DNA of 32,869 bases from JAGMCJ01 sp046761005 (GTDB taxonomy: Archaea; Thermoplasmatota; Thermoplasmata; RBG-16-68-12; JAGMCJ01). The notes under the pieces were generated by a model, which saw only the letters and a list, made by a program, of their open reading frames with translations, was not told the DNA's origin and made no database searches. Positions 1-6,446 of the stretch are shown here, piece by piece (position 1 is the stretch's first letter; each line of letters starts with the position of its first letter). Both the position numbers and the translations under genes were made by a program. The stretch is taken from contig JBHIFI010000019.1 of the NCBI GenBank assembly GCA_046761005.1, forward strand, positions 1 through 32,869, in the 5' to 3' direction.

Positions 1-53
1 CCCTTACCATCCACTCCCTTGTTTTCAATATTCTTCGGTTGCCCTAATCTTTT

Positions 54-74
54 TGGCTGGGCTGAGCCCAGCCA
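54..74. repeat. 21-bp perfect palindrome upstream of the sepF TATA box
   Basis: Two 10-base arms (TGGCTGGGCT and its exact complement) flank a single central G. The palindrome ends seven bases before the TATA-like element of sepF, where a repressor or activator could act on TFB/TBP binding. It has no T-run after it on either strand, so it is not a convincing terminator. A regulator-binding site is inference. Confidence 0.55.
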
Positions 75-80
75 CGATAC

Positions 81-89
81 TATTATATC
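81..89 (+). promoter_or_regulatory. TATA box of sepF
   Basis: TATTATATC is centred about 40 nt before the ATG at 125. Transcription would begin near 111 and leave a leader of about 13 nt carrying the Shine-Dalgarno-like GAGGGAT just before the start codon. Confidence 0.5.
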
Positions 90-124
90 GAAGATTCACG
101 ATATCCGCCCCGCAGAGGGATAGG

Positions 125-508
125 ATGAGCTTCATAAAAAGGCCCTTTAAGAAATTCAAAGAAGGTGCAGTAAAGGAGACGGACCAGTACATCGATCTCG
201 GTGATATGACCTTCGAGGACATTCCAACAACGCTAGGGACGGGTGTGAAATCTATGGTGAAGGTTGCGGAGGTCTACAGGTACGAGGACATAAACCAGCT
301 CACGACGCACGTTTATAACGGCAACATACTCATTGTGGATTACAACTCGATAGCCAACGACGAGCTCGCTCTCAAGCGGATAACGAATGAGCTGAAGGCG
401 GTTGCCCGCGACACTGGCGGGGACGTTGCCGGTATTGGTAAGAACATTCTCATAGCAACTCCAGGCGGAATCAAGGTAGACCGTCACAAGGTCAGGGGGA
501 GCTACTAG
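125..508 (+). CDS. sepF: Archaeal SepF, FtsZ membrane-anchor protein
   Basis: The 127-aa protein matches archaeal SepF, which tethers FtsZ filaments to the membrane at the division site. The N-terminus (MSFIKRPFKKF) is a basic amphipathic segment expected to be the membrane-targeting helix. A short linker (about residues 15-40) follows, then the compact SepF domain (about 42-127) ending with GIGKNILIATPGGIKVDR, a signature stretch of the family. The reading frame is open further upstream to 53, but ATG 125 is preferred because a TATA box and GAGGGAT ribosome-binding site precede it and the protein then begins with the membrane helix. Its 3' end overlaps the convergent ATPase gene by 17 bases. 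An FtsZ-family gene is present 27 kb away, but that homologue lacks the tail SepF normally binds. Confidence 0.92.
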   Translation: MSFIKRPFKKFKEGAVKETDQYIDLGDMTFEDIPTTLGTGVKSMVKVAEVYRYEDINQLTTHVYNGNILIVDYNSIANDELALKRITNELKAVARDTGGDVAGIGKNILIATPGGIKVDRHKVRGSY

Positions 509-1286
509 ACAAGGGGCCTATAGAGAATCTTCCGTTTTCGAATCTCAGTTCGTGGTAGTCCATCGAATGCTTCGAATGCCTTAGTTTTATGCACCTCATC
601 ATGAGTCCTACTGAGCCATCAGGGGATCGTTGGAAATTCACGTGAAAGGACGCATCAGCAATAGAATCCTCGCGATTGGGATAATTCCCTTCTCTATCCG
701 AATCGAATATGAATATGCTAGTGATTCCCAGGTTCCTGAGAAACGCAAAGAAATGAAATAACACCTTGTGAGGGTCGCTCAGCTCTGTTAGAGAGTAAAG
801 GGCCGTGAGGGAATCGATGACAAGGAGCTCCACCTTGCGGTACCTCTTCCTTTTTGAGATGAAGTCCTTGAGCACATCTATCCAGTTCCCCGTTTTATCT
901 ACCTCCTCGTGTTCCATTCTCAGTCGCCCTATGTCAACGATGAAGTCTGCATCCTCTGCGTCCAAACCCAAGGATCTCATGGTCTCAAGAAGACTCTCTT
1001 TTGTCTCTTCTAGAGTGATGTAGAGCACCTTCCTGCCATCCTTGCTGTTTCTCTGTAGCATGTTGAGTGCAATCGAGGTCTTCATCGTCCCCGATGGACC
1101 CGAGAGAAGGGAGACGTGCCCTCTAGAAATGCCCCCTCCGATGATTTCATCGAATCCGTCTATATATGTTCTTGTTTTGGCAGGACGAACCTCTTGCCTT
1201 CCCTCAAGAGTTTCAAGCCTCTTTTGCAATCTGGAAAGTTGCCTCTTTATTTCCTTGACTTCCTCTCTCAGGGTCTTCCTAGGCAT
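492..1286 (-). CDS. KaiC/RadA-like RecA-superfamily ATPase with N-terminal coiled coil
   Basis: This 264-aa protein belongs to the single-domain archaeal KaiC/Rad55-like ATPases. Residues 1-32 are charged and heptad-like (a predicted coiled coil). The RecA core starts with TYIDGFDEIIGGGI (40-53), the usual entry of KaiC-like domains. Walker A is GPSGTMKTS (63-71), the catalytic glutamates are E93/E94 (TLEETKESL) and Walker B is ELLVIDSL with D158. The family often acts in signalling, motility or transcription control, but nothing here fixes the role. It is a clear paralogue of the ATPase at 4354-5061: TYIDGFD, GTMKTS, KTGNWI/TKNWI, LTALYSL/LAALYSL and FHFF are shared in order. ATG 1286 directly follows a GAGGAGGAG ribosome-binding tract. 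The 3' end overlaps sepF convergently. Confidence 0.85.
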   Translation of the reverse strand: MPRKTLREEVKEIKRQLSRLQKRLETLEGRQEVRPAKTRTYIDGFDEIIGGGISRGHVSLLSGPSGTMKTSIALNMLQRNSKDGRKVLYITLEETKESLLETMRSLGLDAEDADFIVDIGRLRMEHEEVDKTGNWIDVLKDFISKRKRYRKVELLVIDSLTALYSLTELSDPHKVLFHFFAFLRNLGITSIFIFDSDREGNYPNREDSIADASFHVNFQRSPDGSVGLMMRCIKLRHSKHSMDYHELRFENGRFSIGPLSSSSP

Positions 1287-1350
1287 CCTCCTCCTCTCTC
1301 CTTCCTGTGTGCTCAGCTCGTCGTAAAAGAGAGCGAACCTTGTGAACTGT

Positions 1351-1360
1351 CTATATAATG
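1351..1360 (-). promoter_or_regulatory. TATA box of the 492-1286 ATPase gene
   Basis: On the minus strand this reads CATTATATAG. Transcription would start near 1328, giving a leader of about 40 nt that ends in the GAGGAGGAG ribosome-binding site before ATG 1286. Confidence 0.45.
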
Positions 1361-1448
1361 GATCTATCGGAATTTATCCTTTTCCTATGCTGGCTCCTTT
1401 CCATCTCTTGTAAAATTGATAATCATCCCGAGGCTTTCCCCCGAAATG

Positions 1449-1457
1449 TTTAAATAC
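1449..1457 (+). promoter_or_regulatory. TATA box of the 1493-1915 gene
   Basis: TTTAAATAC is centred 40 nt before the TTG start at 1493 and predicts a leader of roughly 14 nt. Confidence 0.5.
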
Positions 1458-1492
1458 GCTCACCTCCCAATATATACGAGCGGGGTATCAGA

Positions 1493-1915
1493 TTGGCATT
1501 TCCAACTAAGCTAGGCAGGGGAGTGGCTGGAACACTAACCGTTGAAGCCCTCACGAAGGCTATCAGAAACAGCATCGACAGAGAAGGAATGAAGGAAGAA
1601 GATGCAAGGGACATTGCACACCGTGTGATGAACTTTTTTGGATATAGCGAAAGAATAATTGACAATATTCTGGAACCCGAAGATAGGGACGCGTTCTACA
1701 TGCTCGAGGATTCCGGTCTCCTTACCACGGAAAGAGAGGAGACCACGCTCTACGATGGTAGAGAATGGAGAATACATTACTGGTTATTTAGAAAGGACAG
1801 GATTCTTGAGCTCGTGAAATCCGCTGAGGAGAGAGAAATCGTTCAAGAGGAGGACCTCTCTGTATACGATGAGGTTCCAGAAAACATCTGGGGCGCAAGA
1901 AAAGATAGCGACTAG
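1493..1915 (+). CDS. Conserved small archaeal protein (possibly DUF6015 family)
   Basis: The 140-aa soluble, charged protein has an N-terminal helical part (about residues 15-60, LTKAIRNSIDREGMKEEDA then VMNFFGYSERIIDNI). A middle segment (EPEDRDAFYMLEDSGLL, about 61-78) resembles the wing-side end of a winged-helix fold. It is followed by EWRIHYWLFRKDRILEL, typical of proteins where the recognition region packs on a beta hairpin. I recognise the general sequence as one restricted mostly to Thermoplasmata-like archaea and associate it, without certainty, with DUF6015. Function is unknown; DNA binding is inference. The start is a TTG, chosen because no ATG or GTG fits between the TATA box at 1449 and the conserved region. 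Confidence 0.75.
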   Translation: MAFPTKLGRGVAGTLTVEALTKAIRNSIDREGMKEEDARDIAHRVMNFFGYSERIIDNILEPEDRDAFYMLEDSGLLTTEREETTLYDGREWRIHYWLFRKDRILELVKSAEEREIVQEEDLSVYDEVPENIWGARKDSD

Positions 1916-1960
1916 TCACCCTTTTGGAAAATGCTCCTAGTCTGCCAGAATCACTATGGT

Positions 1961-2383
1961 TCATGGTAGAAAGAGTCTCTGAATTATATGTCCGTATTTT
2001 CGGATGAGATGAAGACCGATGGAGGCAGGCATCCACATTTTCCCTTCCTGGTACTGGTAGGCTGGTCCGAAGTTCTCCAGTCGCCTCAGGATCGTTGATG
2101 CCAGTTCATCGGTGATGTAGCAATGGTCTGGTAACTTCACATCGAAAGTCAGTGTTATCGGAAGTCTGAGGCTTCCCCTCTCCTCTTCTGTGAGCAGATT
2201 CGCGAATTCGTTCAAATATTCCCTGTCGAATCGATAGGAGGAGCCGTCTCTTGCTTTGCATGAAGGATCATCCTCTTGCAGGAGGTCTCTCAGTTTCCTC
2301 CTTCTTGTCACTATCCCCGCGTTGATATTGCGATATTCGATTTGCATCAACTTTTTGAGGGACCCTTCGGTATCAAGGGGCAT
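1961..2383 (-). CDS. UPF0216 / DUF61 family protein
   Basis: The 140-aa protein matches the archaeal UPF0216 (DUF61) family of unknown function. Seen here are the family's N-terminal helix (LKKLMQIEYRNINAGI), the RRRKLRDLLQEDDP segment (about 27-40), a central GSSYRFDREYLNEFANLLTE, then RLPITLTFDV and the C-terminal region. Length is normal for the family. ATG 2383 lies about 31 nt downstream of a TATA-like element, so the mRNA is nearly leaderless. It stands alone between a convergent neighbour (1493-1915) and the divergent XPD gene, so context adds nothing about function. Confidence 0.85.
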   Translation of the reverse strand: MPLDTEGSLKKLMQIEYRNINAGIVTRRRKLRDLLQEDDPSCKARDGSSYRFDREYLNEFANLLTEEERGSLRLPITLTFDVKLPDHCYITDELASTILRRLENFGPAYQYQEGKMWMPASIGLHLIRKYGHIIQRLFLP

Positions 2384-2410
2384 TGCAAGATACCACAGAA
2401 GGATTCCTAA

Positions 2411-2420
2411 GTAAATAGCT
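2411..2420 (-). promoter_or_regulatory. TATA-like element of the DUF61 gene
   Basis: Minus-strand AGCTATTTAC is centred about 31 nt before ATG 2383. It is weaker than the divergent XPD element 40 bases away. Confidence 0.35.
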
Positions 2421-2455
2421 TTGCAAACCTAGTTTCACCCACCCCCCTTGGATTC

Positions 2456-2464
2456 ATTTATAGA
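2456..2464 (+). promoter_or_regulatory. TATA box of the XPD gene
   Basis: ATTTATAGA is centred 28 nt before ATG 2488, which predicts a leaderless transcript. Confidence 0.6.
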
Positions 2465-2487
2465 CTCGTTTGACGGCATTCAACTAG

Positions 2488-4404
2488 ATGATATTTCCCT
2501 ACAGCTACCGCAAGCACCAAAAAGACATTATAGAACTCGTAGAGGGAACCCTTGACGGAGGTCACCTCGTTCTGCAATCAGGGACAGGGTCCGGGAAGAC
2601 GGTTTGTGCACTATACCCAGCTTTGAAATATGCTCTCTCAGAAGACAAGAGAATCCTGTATCTTGTGAGGACGAATTCTCAGCAGAGGCAGGTCATAGTT
2701 GAGCTACGCAGGATTGGCGGAGCCTTTGGCATGGGTTTTCAGGGGAGGCACTCGATGTGCCTATACGTGAGATCCGACCCTCAACTCAGAGAGGGTAGCC
2801 CTGATGAACTCTCGAGATTCTGCAGCAACAAGAAGACAAGAACAGTGAAGGGGGAAAGCGGAGGGTGCAAATACTATTCCAATCTGGTGAATGGAGACCT
2901 GAGACACATCGAGAAGTGGGCGAAAGTGAAGATTCCAACAATGGAACAGTTCTTCGGCAGATGTAAAAGGCTGGGAATATGTCCATACGAAACATGCAAA
3001 CTTCTCATACCCTCCGCACATATGGTAGCCTGTCCTTACATCTACTTTTTCGACTATGGCATAAGATCAGCCTTTCTGGAGTGGATGGGAGTCGATACCA
3101 GGGACATCCTTCTGATTATCGATGAGGCCCACAACTTGCCAGAATATGCAAGAGAGATGCGGTCGGCCCGCCTGACTCTCCACTCCATCAGACTAGCTTT
3201 GAGGGAAGCCGAAAAGCTCGGTGACGTCAAGGTCCTTGGAGCGATGACAGTGAATGGTTTTTGCGATATCTTGTACGACACGATACTTTCCTTGGTTGCG
3301 GATTATGCGGAGGAAGACGACGGACTTCTCCCGCCAAATCAGCTCGAAGAGGACCTCATGTACAGGCTCACTTTGACATCCACACAACTGAAGGCCCTCT
3401 TCTACAATCTGATGAGCTACGGGGAAGTGATAAGAGAGAAAAGAAAAGAGGAGGGGAAACTCCCGAGATCGTACATCTATTCTCTGGGCTCCTTTCTCGA
3501 TTTCTGGATTTCCATGGACACCTCGTCATACGTGAAGCTTGTCCATGTTGGTGATGGACCGGGAATCGAGGGATACTGTCTAGATCCGTCGCACATCGGG
3601 GAAACTGTGAGGGAGTGCCACGCCTCCGTGCACATGTCAGGAACGCTTGAGCCCCTAATTGAGTATCGAGAGACGCTCGGTTTGCCTGAATCAGCGGTCC
3701 TCGCAAAATTCCCTAGCCCTTTCCCCTCCGAAAACAGGATGGTGTTCTATGTGGAGGACGTGACAACGAGGTATGAGGAGCTTCGTACGGATGAGAACCT
3801 AATTCCAGAACTGAAGAATCACGTTCTGAACGTCCTCAGAAGCATCCCTCGTAACATCGTTGTCTTTTTTCCAAGTCATGATATGCTGGAAGGTTTCCTC
3901 GAGATAGGCTCGGAGATCTCAAGACCACTGTTTGTTGAGAGGAGGGGTTTGACCCAGGACGAGCTTATGGAGACGGTAGATGGCTTCAAGACTGGCTCTG
4001 GCATCCTCTTCGCAGTTATGGGCGGGAGGGTTAGCGAGGGTCTGGACTTCCCGGACAGGGAGCTCGAAATGGCAGTATTGGTAGGCATTCCATATCCCAA
4101 GCCCACAGCCAAGCAAAAGGCACTGCTCAGATATTGCGACCTGAAGTTCGGTAAAGGATGGGACTATGCTGTGAAGGCACCCGCGACGAGGAAGCTCCTT
4201 CAATGTATTGGAAGGCTGATAAGAAAGGAGAACGATATCGGTGTGGCATTAATTCTAGATAAGAGGGCGAGGACATTCTCAAGGAAGATTGAGAATCTCT
4301 TTTCGGTGGGAGACCCGATAGAAAAAACCATGAAGTTCTTCTCGGAGAGGGAGCTACTCCGTGATGACACTGGTCACCATGAAGTTCCTCTCGGACTTCA
4401 TTAA
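2488..4404 (+). CDS. xpd: XPD/Rad3-family 5'-3' DNA helicase with Fe-S cluster
   Basis: The 638-aa superfamily-2 helicase matches archaeal XPD, used in opening damaged DNA. Motif I is SGTGSGKT (31-38) and motif II is DEAH (212-215). The 4Fe-4S domain is supported by C91 (SMCLYV), C112 (RFCSN), C127 (GGCKYY) and C165 in the characteristic CPY. Their spacing is close to that of other XPDs; C159 and C170 are additional cysteines. In the C-terminal half, VPGIPYPKP-like VLVGIPYPKPTAKQ, GRVSEGLDFP and the motif VI stretch CIGRLIRKENDIGV are present, so the protein looks complete and active. ATG 2488 sits 28 nt after the TATA box. Its last 51 bases overlap the convergent ATPase gene. No XPB or Bax1 partner is seen in the window. 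Confidence 0.94.
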   Translation: MIFPYSYRKHQKDIIELVEGTLDGGHLVLQSGTGSGKTVCALYPALKYALSEDKRILYLVRTNSQQRQVIVELRRIGGAFGMGFQGRHSMCLYVRSDPQLREGSPDELSRFCSNKKTRTVKGESGGCKYYSNLVNGDLRHIEKWAKVKIPTMEQFFGRCKRLGICPYETCKLLIPSAHMVACPYIYFFDYGIRSAFLEWMGVDTRDILLIIDEAHNLPEYAREMRSARLTLHSIRLALREAEKLGDVKVLGAMTVNGFCDILYDTILSLVADYAEEDDGLLPPNQLEEDLMYRLTLTSTQLKALFYNLMSYGEVIREKRKEEGKLPRSYIYSLGSFLDFWISMDTSSYVKLVHVGDGPGIEGYCLDPSHIGETVRECHASVHMSGTLEPLIEYRETLGLPESAVLAKFPSPFPSENRMVFYVEDVTTRYEELRTDENLIPELKNHVLNVLRSIPRNIVVFFPSHDMLEGFLEIGSEISRPLFVERRGLTQDELMETVDGFKTGSGILFAVMGGRVSEGLDFPDRELEMAVLVGIPYPKPTAKQKALLRYCDLKFGKGWDYAVKAPATRKLLQCIGRLIRKENDIGVALILDKRARTFSRKIENLFSVGDPIEKTMKFFSERELLRDDTGHHEVPLGLH

Positions 4405-5061
4405 TGTGAAATAGCCCCGCTGGTGATCCGTCCTCCTCATCTTGACGCATCTTATCCTCAGCTGCACATCGGTCTCGCCAACCTCATATTGTCTGAGGTA
4501 GAGGATGCCGTCCGACAGGAAGTCTTCCTGATAGGGAACTAGCCTATCCGACCCCATAGGTATCTCGGAGACAAGGAAAGTCGTTGCACCGAGGTCGCGA
4601 AGGAATCCAAAGAAATGGAAAAGGTCCCTTCTTGGGTTGGTCAGCTGTGCAAGGGAATAGAGCGCAGCAAGCGAATCAATTGCAACGAGGTCGAAGTGGC
4701 TTTCTCTAACTCTCTGCTCTACGTACTTTGTGAGAATCTCAATCCAGTTCTTTGTTAGCTCCTCCTCCTTGTGCTCCATTCGGATCTTGGCTACATCTAG
4801 GACGTAAAGCTCCAGGTCGTCGATATTCTTCATGCCGAGGTCTTCCATGGCACCTTTCAGTGATTCGTGGCCTTCCTCGAGGGCTATGAAGAGCCCCTTG
4901 GACCCGTCGTTCTTTACATTGTTGTACAGTATGCTAAATGTTAGAGACGTTTTCATCGTTCCAGGGGTACCGCAGACCAGGACTACCATGCCTCTGGGTA
5001 TGCCTCCTCCGAGCACTTTGTCAAATCCATCGATATAGGTCGAAATCCTCTCTACACTCAT
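4354..5061 (-). CDS. KaiC-like RecA-superfamily ATPase
   Basis: The 235-aa protein is a single RecA core: TYIDGFDKVLGGGI (8-21), Walker A GTPGTMKTS (31-39), paired acidic residues E62/E63 in LEEGHESL and Walker B FDLVAIDSL with D129. It is paralogous to the protein at 492-1286 but lacks the coiled-coil N-terminus. The frame is open to 5124. ATG 5061 is chosen because a strong TATA element at 5083-5092 lies 27 nt upstream, placing the transcription start at this codon and putting the earlier ATG codons upstream of it. The C-terminal 17 codons overlap the xpd 3' end in antisense orientation. The family regulates diverse processes by ATP-dependent switching; the specific role is not visible. Confidence 0.85.
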   Translation of the reverse strand: MSVERISTYIDGFDKVLGGGIPRGMVVLVCGTPGTMKTSLTFSILYNNVKNDGSKGLFIALEEGHESLKGAMEDLGMKNIDDLELYVLDVAKIRMEHKEEELTKNWIEILTKYVEQRVRESHFDLVAIDSLAALYSLAQLTNPRRDLFHFFGFLRDLGATTFLVSEIPMGSDRLVPYQEDFLSDGILYLRQYEVGETDVQLRIRCVKMRRTDHQRGYFTLMKSERNFMVTSVITE

Positions 5062-5082
5062 CGCCAAGAATCTCTGCCCAGA

Positions 5083-5092
5083 CATATTTAAC
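5083..5092 (-). promoter_or_regulatory. TATA box that fixes the start of the 4354-5061 ATPase
   Basis: Minus-strand GTTAAATATG is centred 27 nt before ATG 5061. This implies a leaderless mRNA and argues against the in-frame ATGs at 5085 and 5124. Confidence 0.6.
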
Positions 5093-5163
5093 CATGTTGT
5101 AGTGATTATCAATTTTGCGAACAAATCTCTAGCCCGAGAAAGGAACTTTTGGGCTCATTACGG

Positions 5164-5170
5164 TTTTATG
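5164..5170 (+). promoter_or_regulatory. TATA-like element of carS-pyrE
   Basis: TTTTATG is centred 26 nt before ATG 5193, consistent with a leaderless carS-pyrE transcript. Confidence 0.45.
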
Positions 5171-5192
5171 CCTAGATGCTATTACGGTGCTG

Positions 5193-5756
5193 ATGGAGAT
5201 TCCCCTGATCCTCGCTCAGGCATTCTGGTTCATGATTCCTGCCTATGTTGCCAATCCCACTGCGGTTCTATTTGGTGGCGGTACACCCATGGATTTCGGT
5301 TTGAAGTTTAGGGACGGACGGAGGATTCTGGGTGACGGGAAGACATGGAGAGGATTTACTGGCGGGATCTTTTCAGGGATGCTTGTCGGCGGTATCCAGC
5401 ATCTCTCTGCTTCCCTTGCAGGAGTGTGGAAATTTCTTTTTGGTTCTCCTCTACAGGCTGCCCTTCTTCTTTTCCTTCTTCCCTGTGGAGCCCTTTTGGG
5501 GGACATCCTAGGTAGTTTCATCAAGAGGAGGGCGGGAATCGAGAGAGGGGCCAAGACTCCAGGCCTGGACCAGTATGATTTTCTCATTGGTACGATACTT
5601 CTTCTTCTGATATTCCAGACGGCATGGTTCTTGAAGTACTACGTTCTTGATTACTCCTTCGTAGGTTTGATATTCATAATCTTCATTACCCCGCTCTTGC
5701 ATCGCGTTGTTAACATCCTAGGATACAAGCTAGGGAAGAAGGATGTCCCGTGGTGA
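5193..5756 (+). CDS. carS: CDP-archaeol synthase
   Basis: CarS transfers CTP to the unsaturated archaetidic acid precursor 2,3-bis-geranylgeranyl-glycerol phosphate, giving CDP-archaeol for polar lipid synthesis in the membrane. The 187-aa product is polytopic, with hydrophobic stretches near residues 4-22, 60-80, 90-112, 133-150 and 155-172. Family hallmarks are MDFGLKFRDGRRILGDGKTW (about 31-50, the cytoplasmic substrate loop with its DGKTW), GDILGSFIKRR (about 108-118) and LDQYDF before the fourth helix. The start is either GTG 5187 or ATG 5193; the latter fits the TATA spacing better. It overlaps pyrE by four bases (GTGA), indicating a translationally coupled pair. Confidence 0.92.
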   Translation: MEIPLILAQAFWFMIPAYVANPTAVLFGGGTPMDFGLKFRDGRRILGDGKTWRGFTGGIFSGMLVGGIQHLSASLAGVWKFLFGSPLQAALLLFLLPCGALLGDILGSFIKRRAGIERGAKTPGLDQYDFLIGTILLLLIFQTAWFLKYYVLDYSFVGLIFIIFITPLLHRVVNILGYKLGKKDVPW

Positions 5757-6400
5757 GAACAATGGCTTTGTGTGAGATATGTGGAATCAGAGAAGCAATG
5801 GAGGAGTGCATTACCTGTCATAGAATGGTTTGTGGTGATTGCATAATCGCGATTGCTGGAGTCTGTGTGAAGTGCTCTAAGTCGGATGTGGGGGATCTGG
5901 TGACGGATCTGAAGAATACTGGGGCTCTGCAATTCGGCAAATTCACTCTCGCTTCAGGTAAGGAAAGCGATTACTACATTGACATAAAGAAAGCGATCAC
6001 GGAAACCAGGGTTCTTGAGAGGATTGCTGATAAGATTGCTCCTTATGCGGATAGCATGGACCGGATAGCGGGTGTGGAGCTCGGGGCGGTACCCATTGCC
6101 GTGGCGGTGGCTATGAAAGTGGACAGACCGTTTGTCATCGTGAGGAAGGAGAAGAAGAAGCATGGAACCGGTAGGATTTACGAAGGAGAGTTGATCAAAG
6201 GTGACAAGGTACTTTTCGTTGAAGATGTGACAACCACGGGCAATAGCTTGAAGAAGGCCATTTTGGAGCTAAGGTCAGATGGTGCTCTTATAGAAAAAGC
6301 AGTCGTTGTCGTTGATAGAGAGGAGGGTGGACAGGAGAATCTAGGAGATATCGGAGTGGAACTCGTACCTCTAATCAAGTCGAGGGATCTGCTGAGTTAG
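5753..6400 (+). CDS. pyrE: Orotate phosphoribosyltransferase with N-terminal zinc module
   Basis: The C-terminal 165 residues are a standard OPRTase, which couples orotate to PRPP to make OMP in pyrimidine synthesis. The PRPP-binding loop is VEDVTTTG (156-163), and SGKESDYYIDIKKA supplies the N-terminal substrate region. The first 45 residues are unusual: four CxxC pairs (C7/C10, C19/C22, C27/C30, C38/C41) with H23, able to bind two zinc ions in a B-box/RING-like manner. GTG 5753 overlaps the carS stop; ATG 5762 is also possible and would keep all eight cysteines. PyrE is normally about 180-210 aa without such a module. The zinc part may mediate protein binding or dimerisation, which is inference. 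Confidence 0.9.
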   Translation: MRTMALCEICGIREAMEECITCHRMVCGDCIIAIAGVCVKCSKSDVGDLVTDLKNTGALQFGKFTLASGKESDYYIDIKKAITETRVLERIADKIAPYADSMDRIAGVELGAVPIAVAVAMKVDRPFVIVRKEKKKHGTGRIYEGELIKGDKVLFVEDVTTTGNSLKKAILELRSDGALIEKAVVVVDREEGGQENLGDIGVELVPLIKSRDLLS

Positions 6401-6413
6401 AATATTCGCGATT

Positions 6414-6424
6414 GTTTTAAATAC
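6414..6424 (+). promoter_or_regulatory. TATA box of the C11 peptidase gene
   Basis: GTTTTAAATAC is centred 28 nt before ATG 6447, so that codon rather than ATG 6435 is the likely leaderless start. Confidence 0.6.
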
Positions 6425-6446
6425 TGGACTGGAAATGATTTCAACA

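Noticed and set aside
54..74. Intrinsic terminator for a gene upstream of the window
   Set aside because: The palindrome has no T-run following it in either direction, and its one-base centre cannot form a full RNA hairpin.
53..124. Longer sepF start 24 codons upstream
   Set aside because: It would run through the palindrome and TATA box and place extra residues before the membrane-targeting helix.
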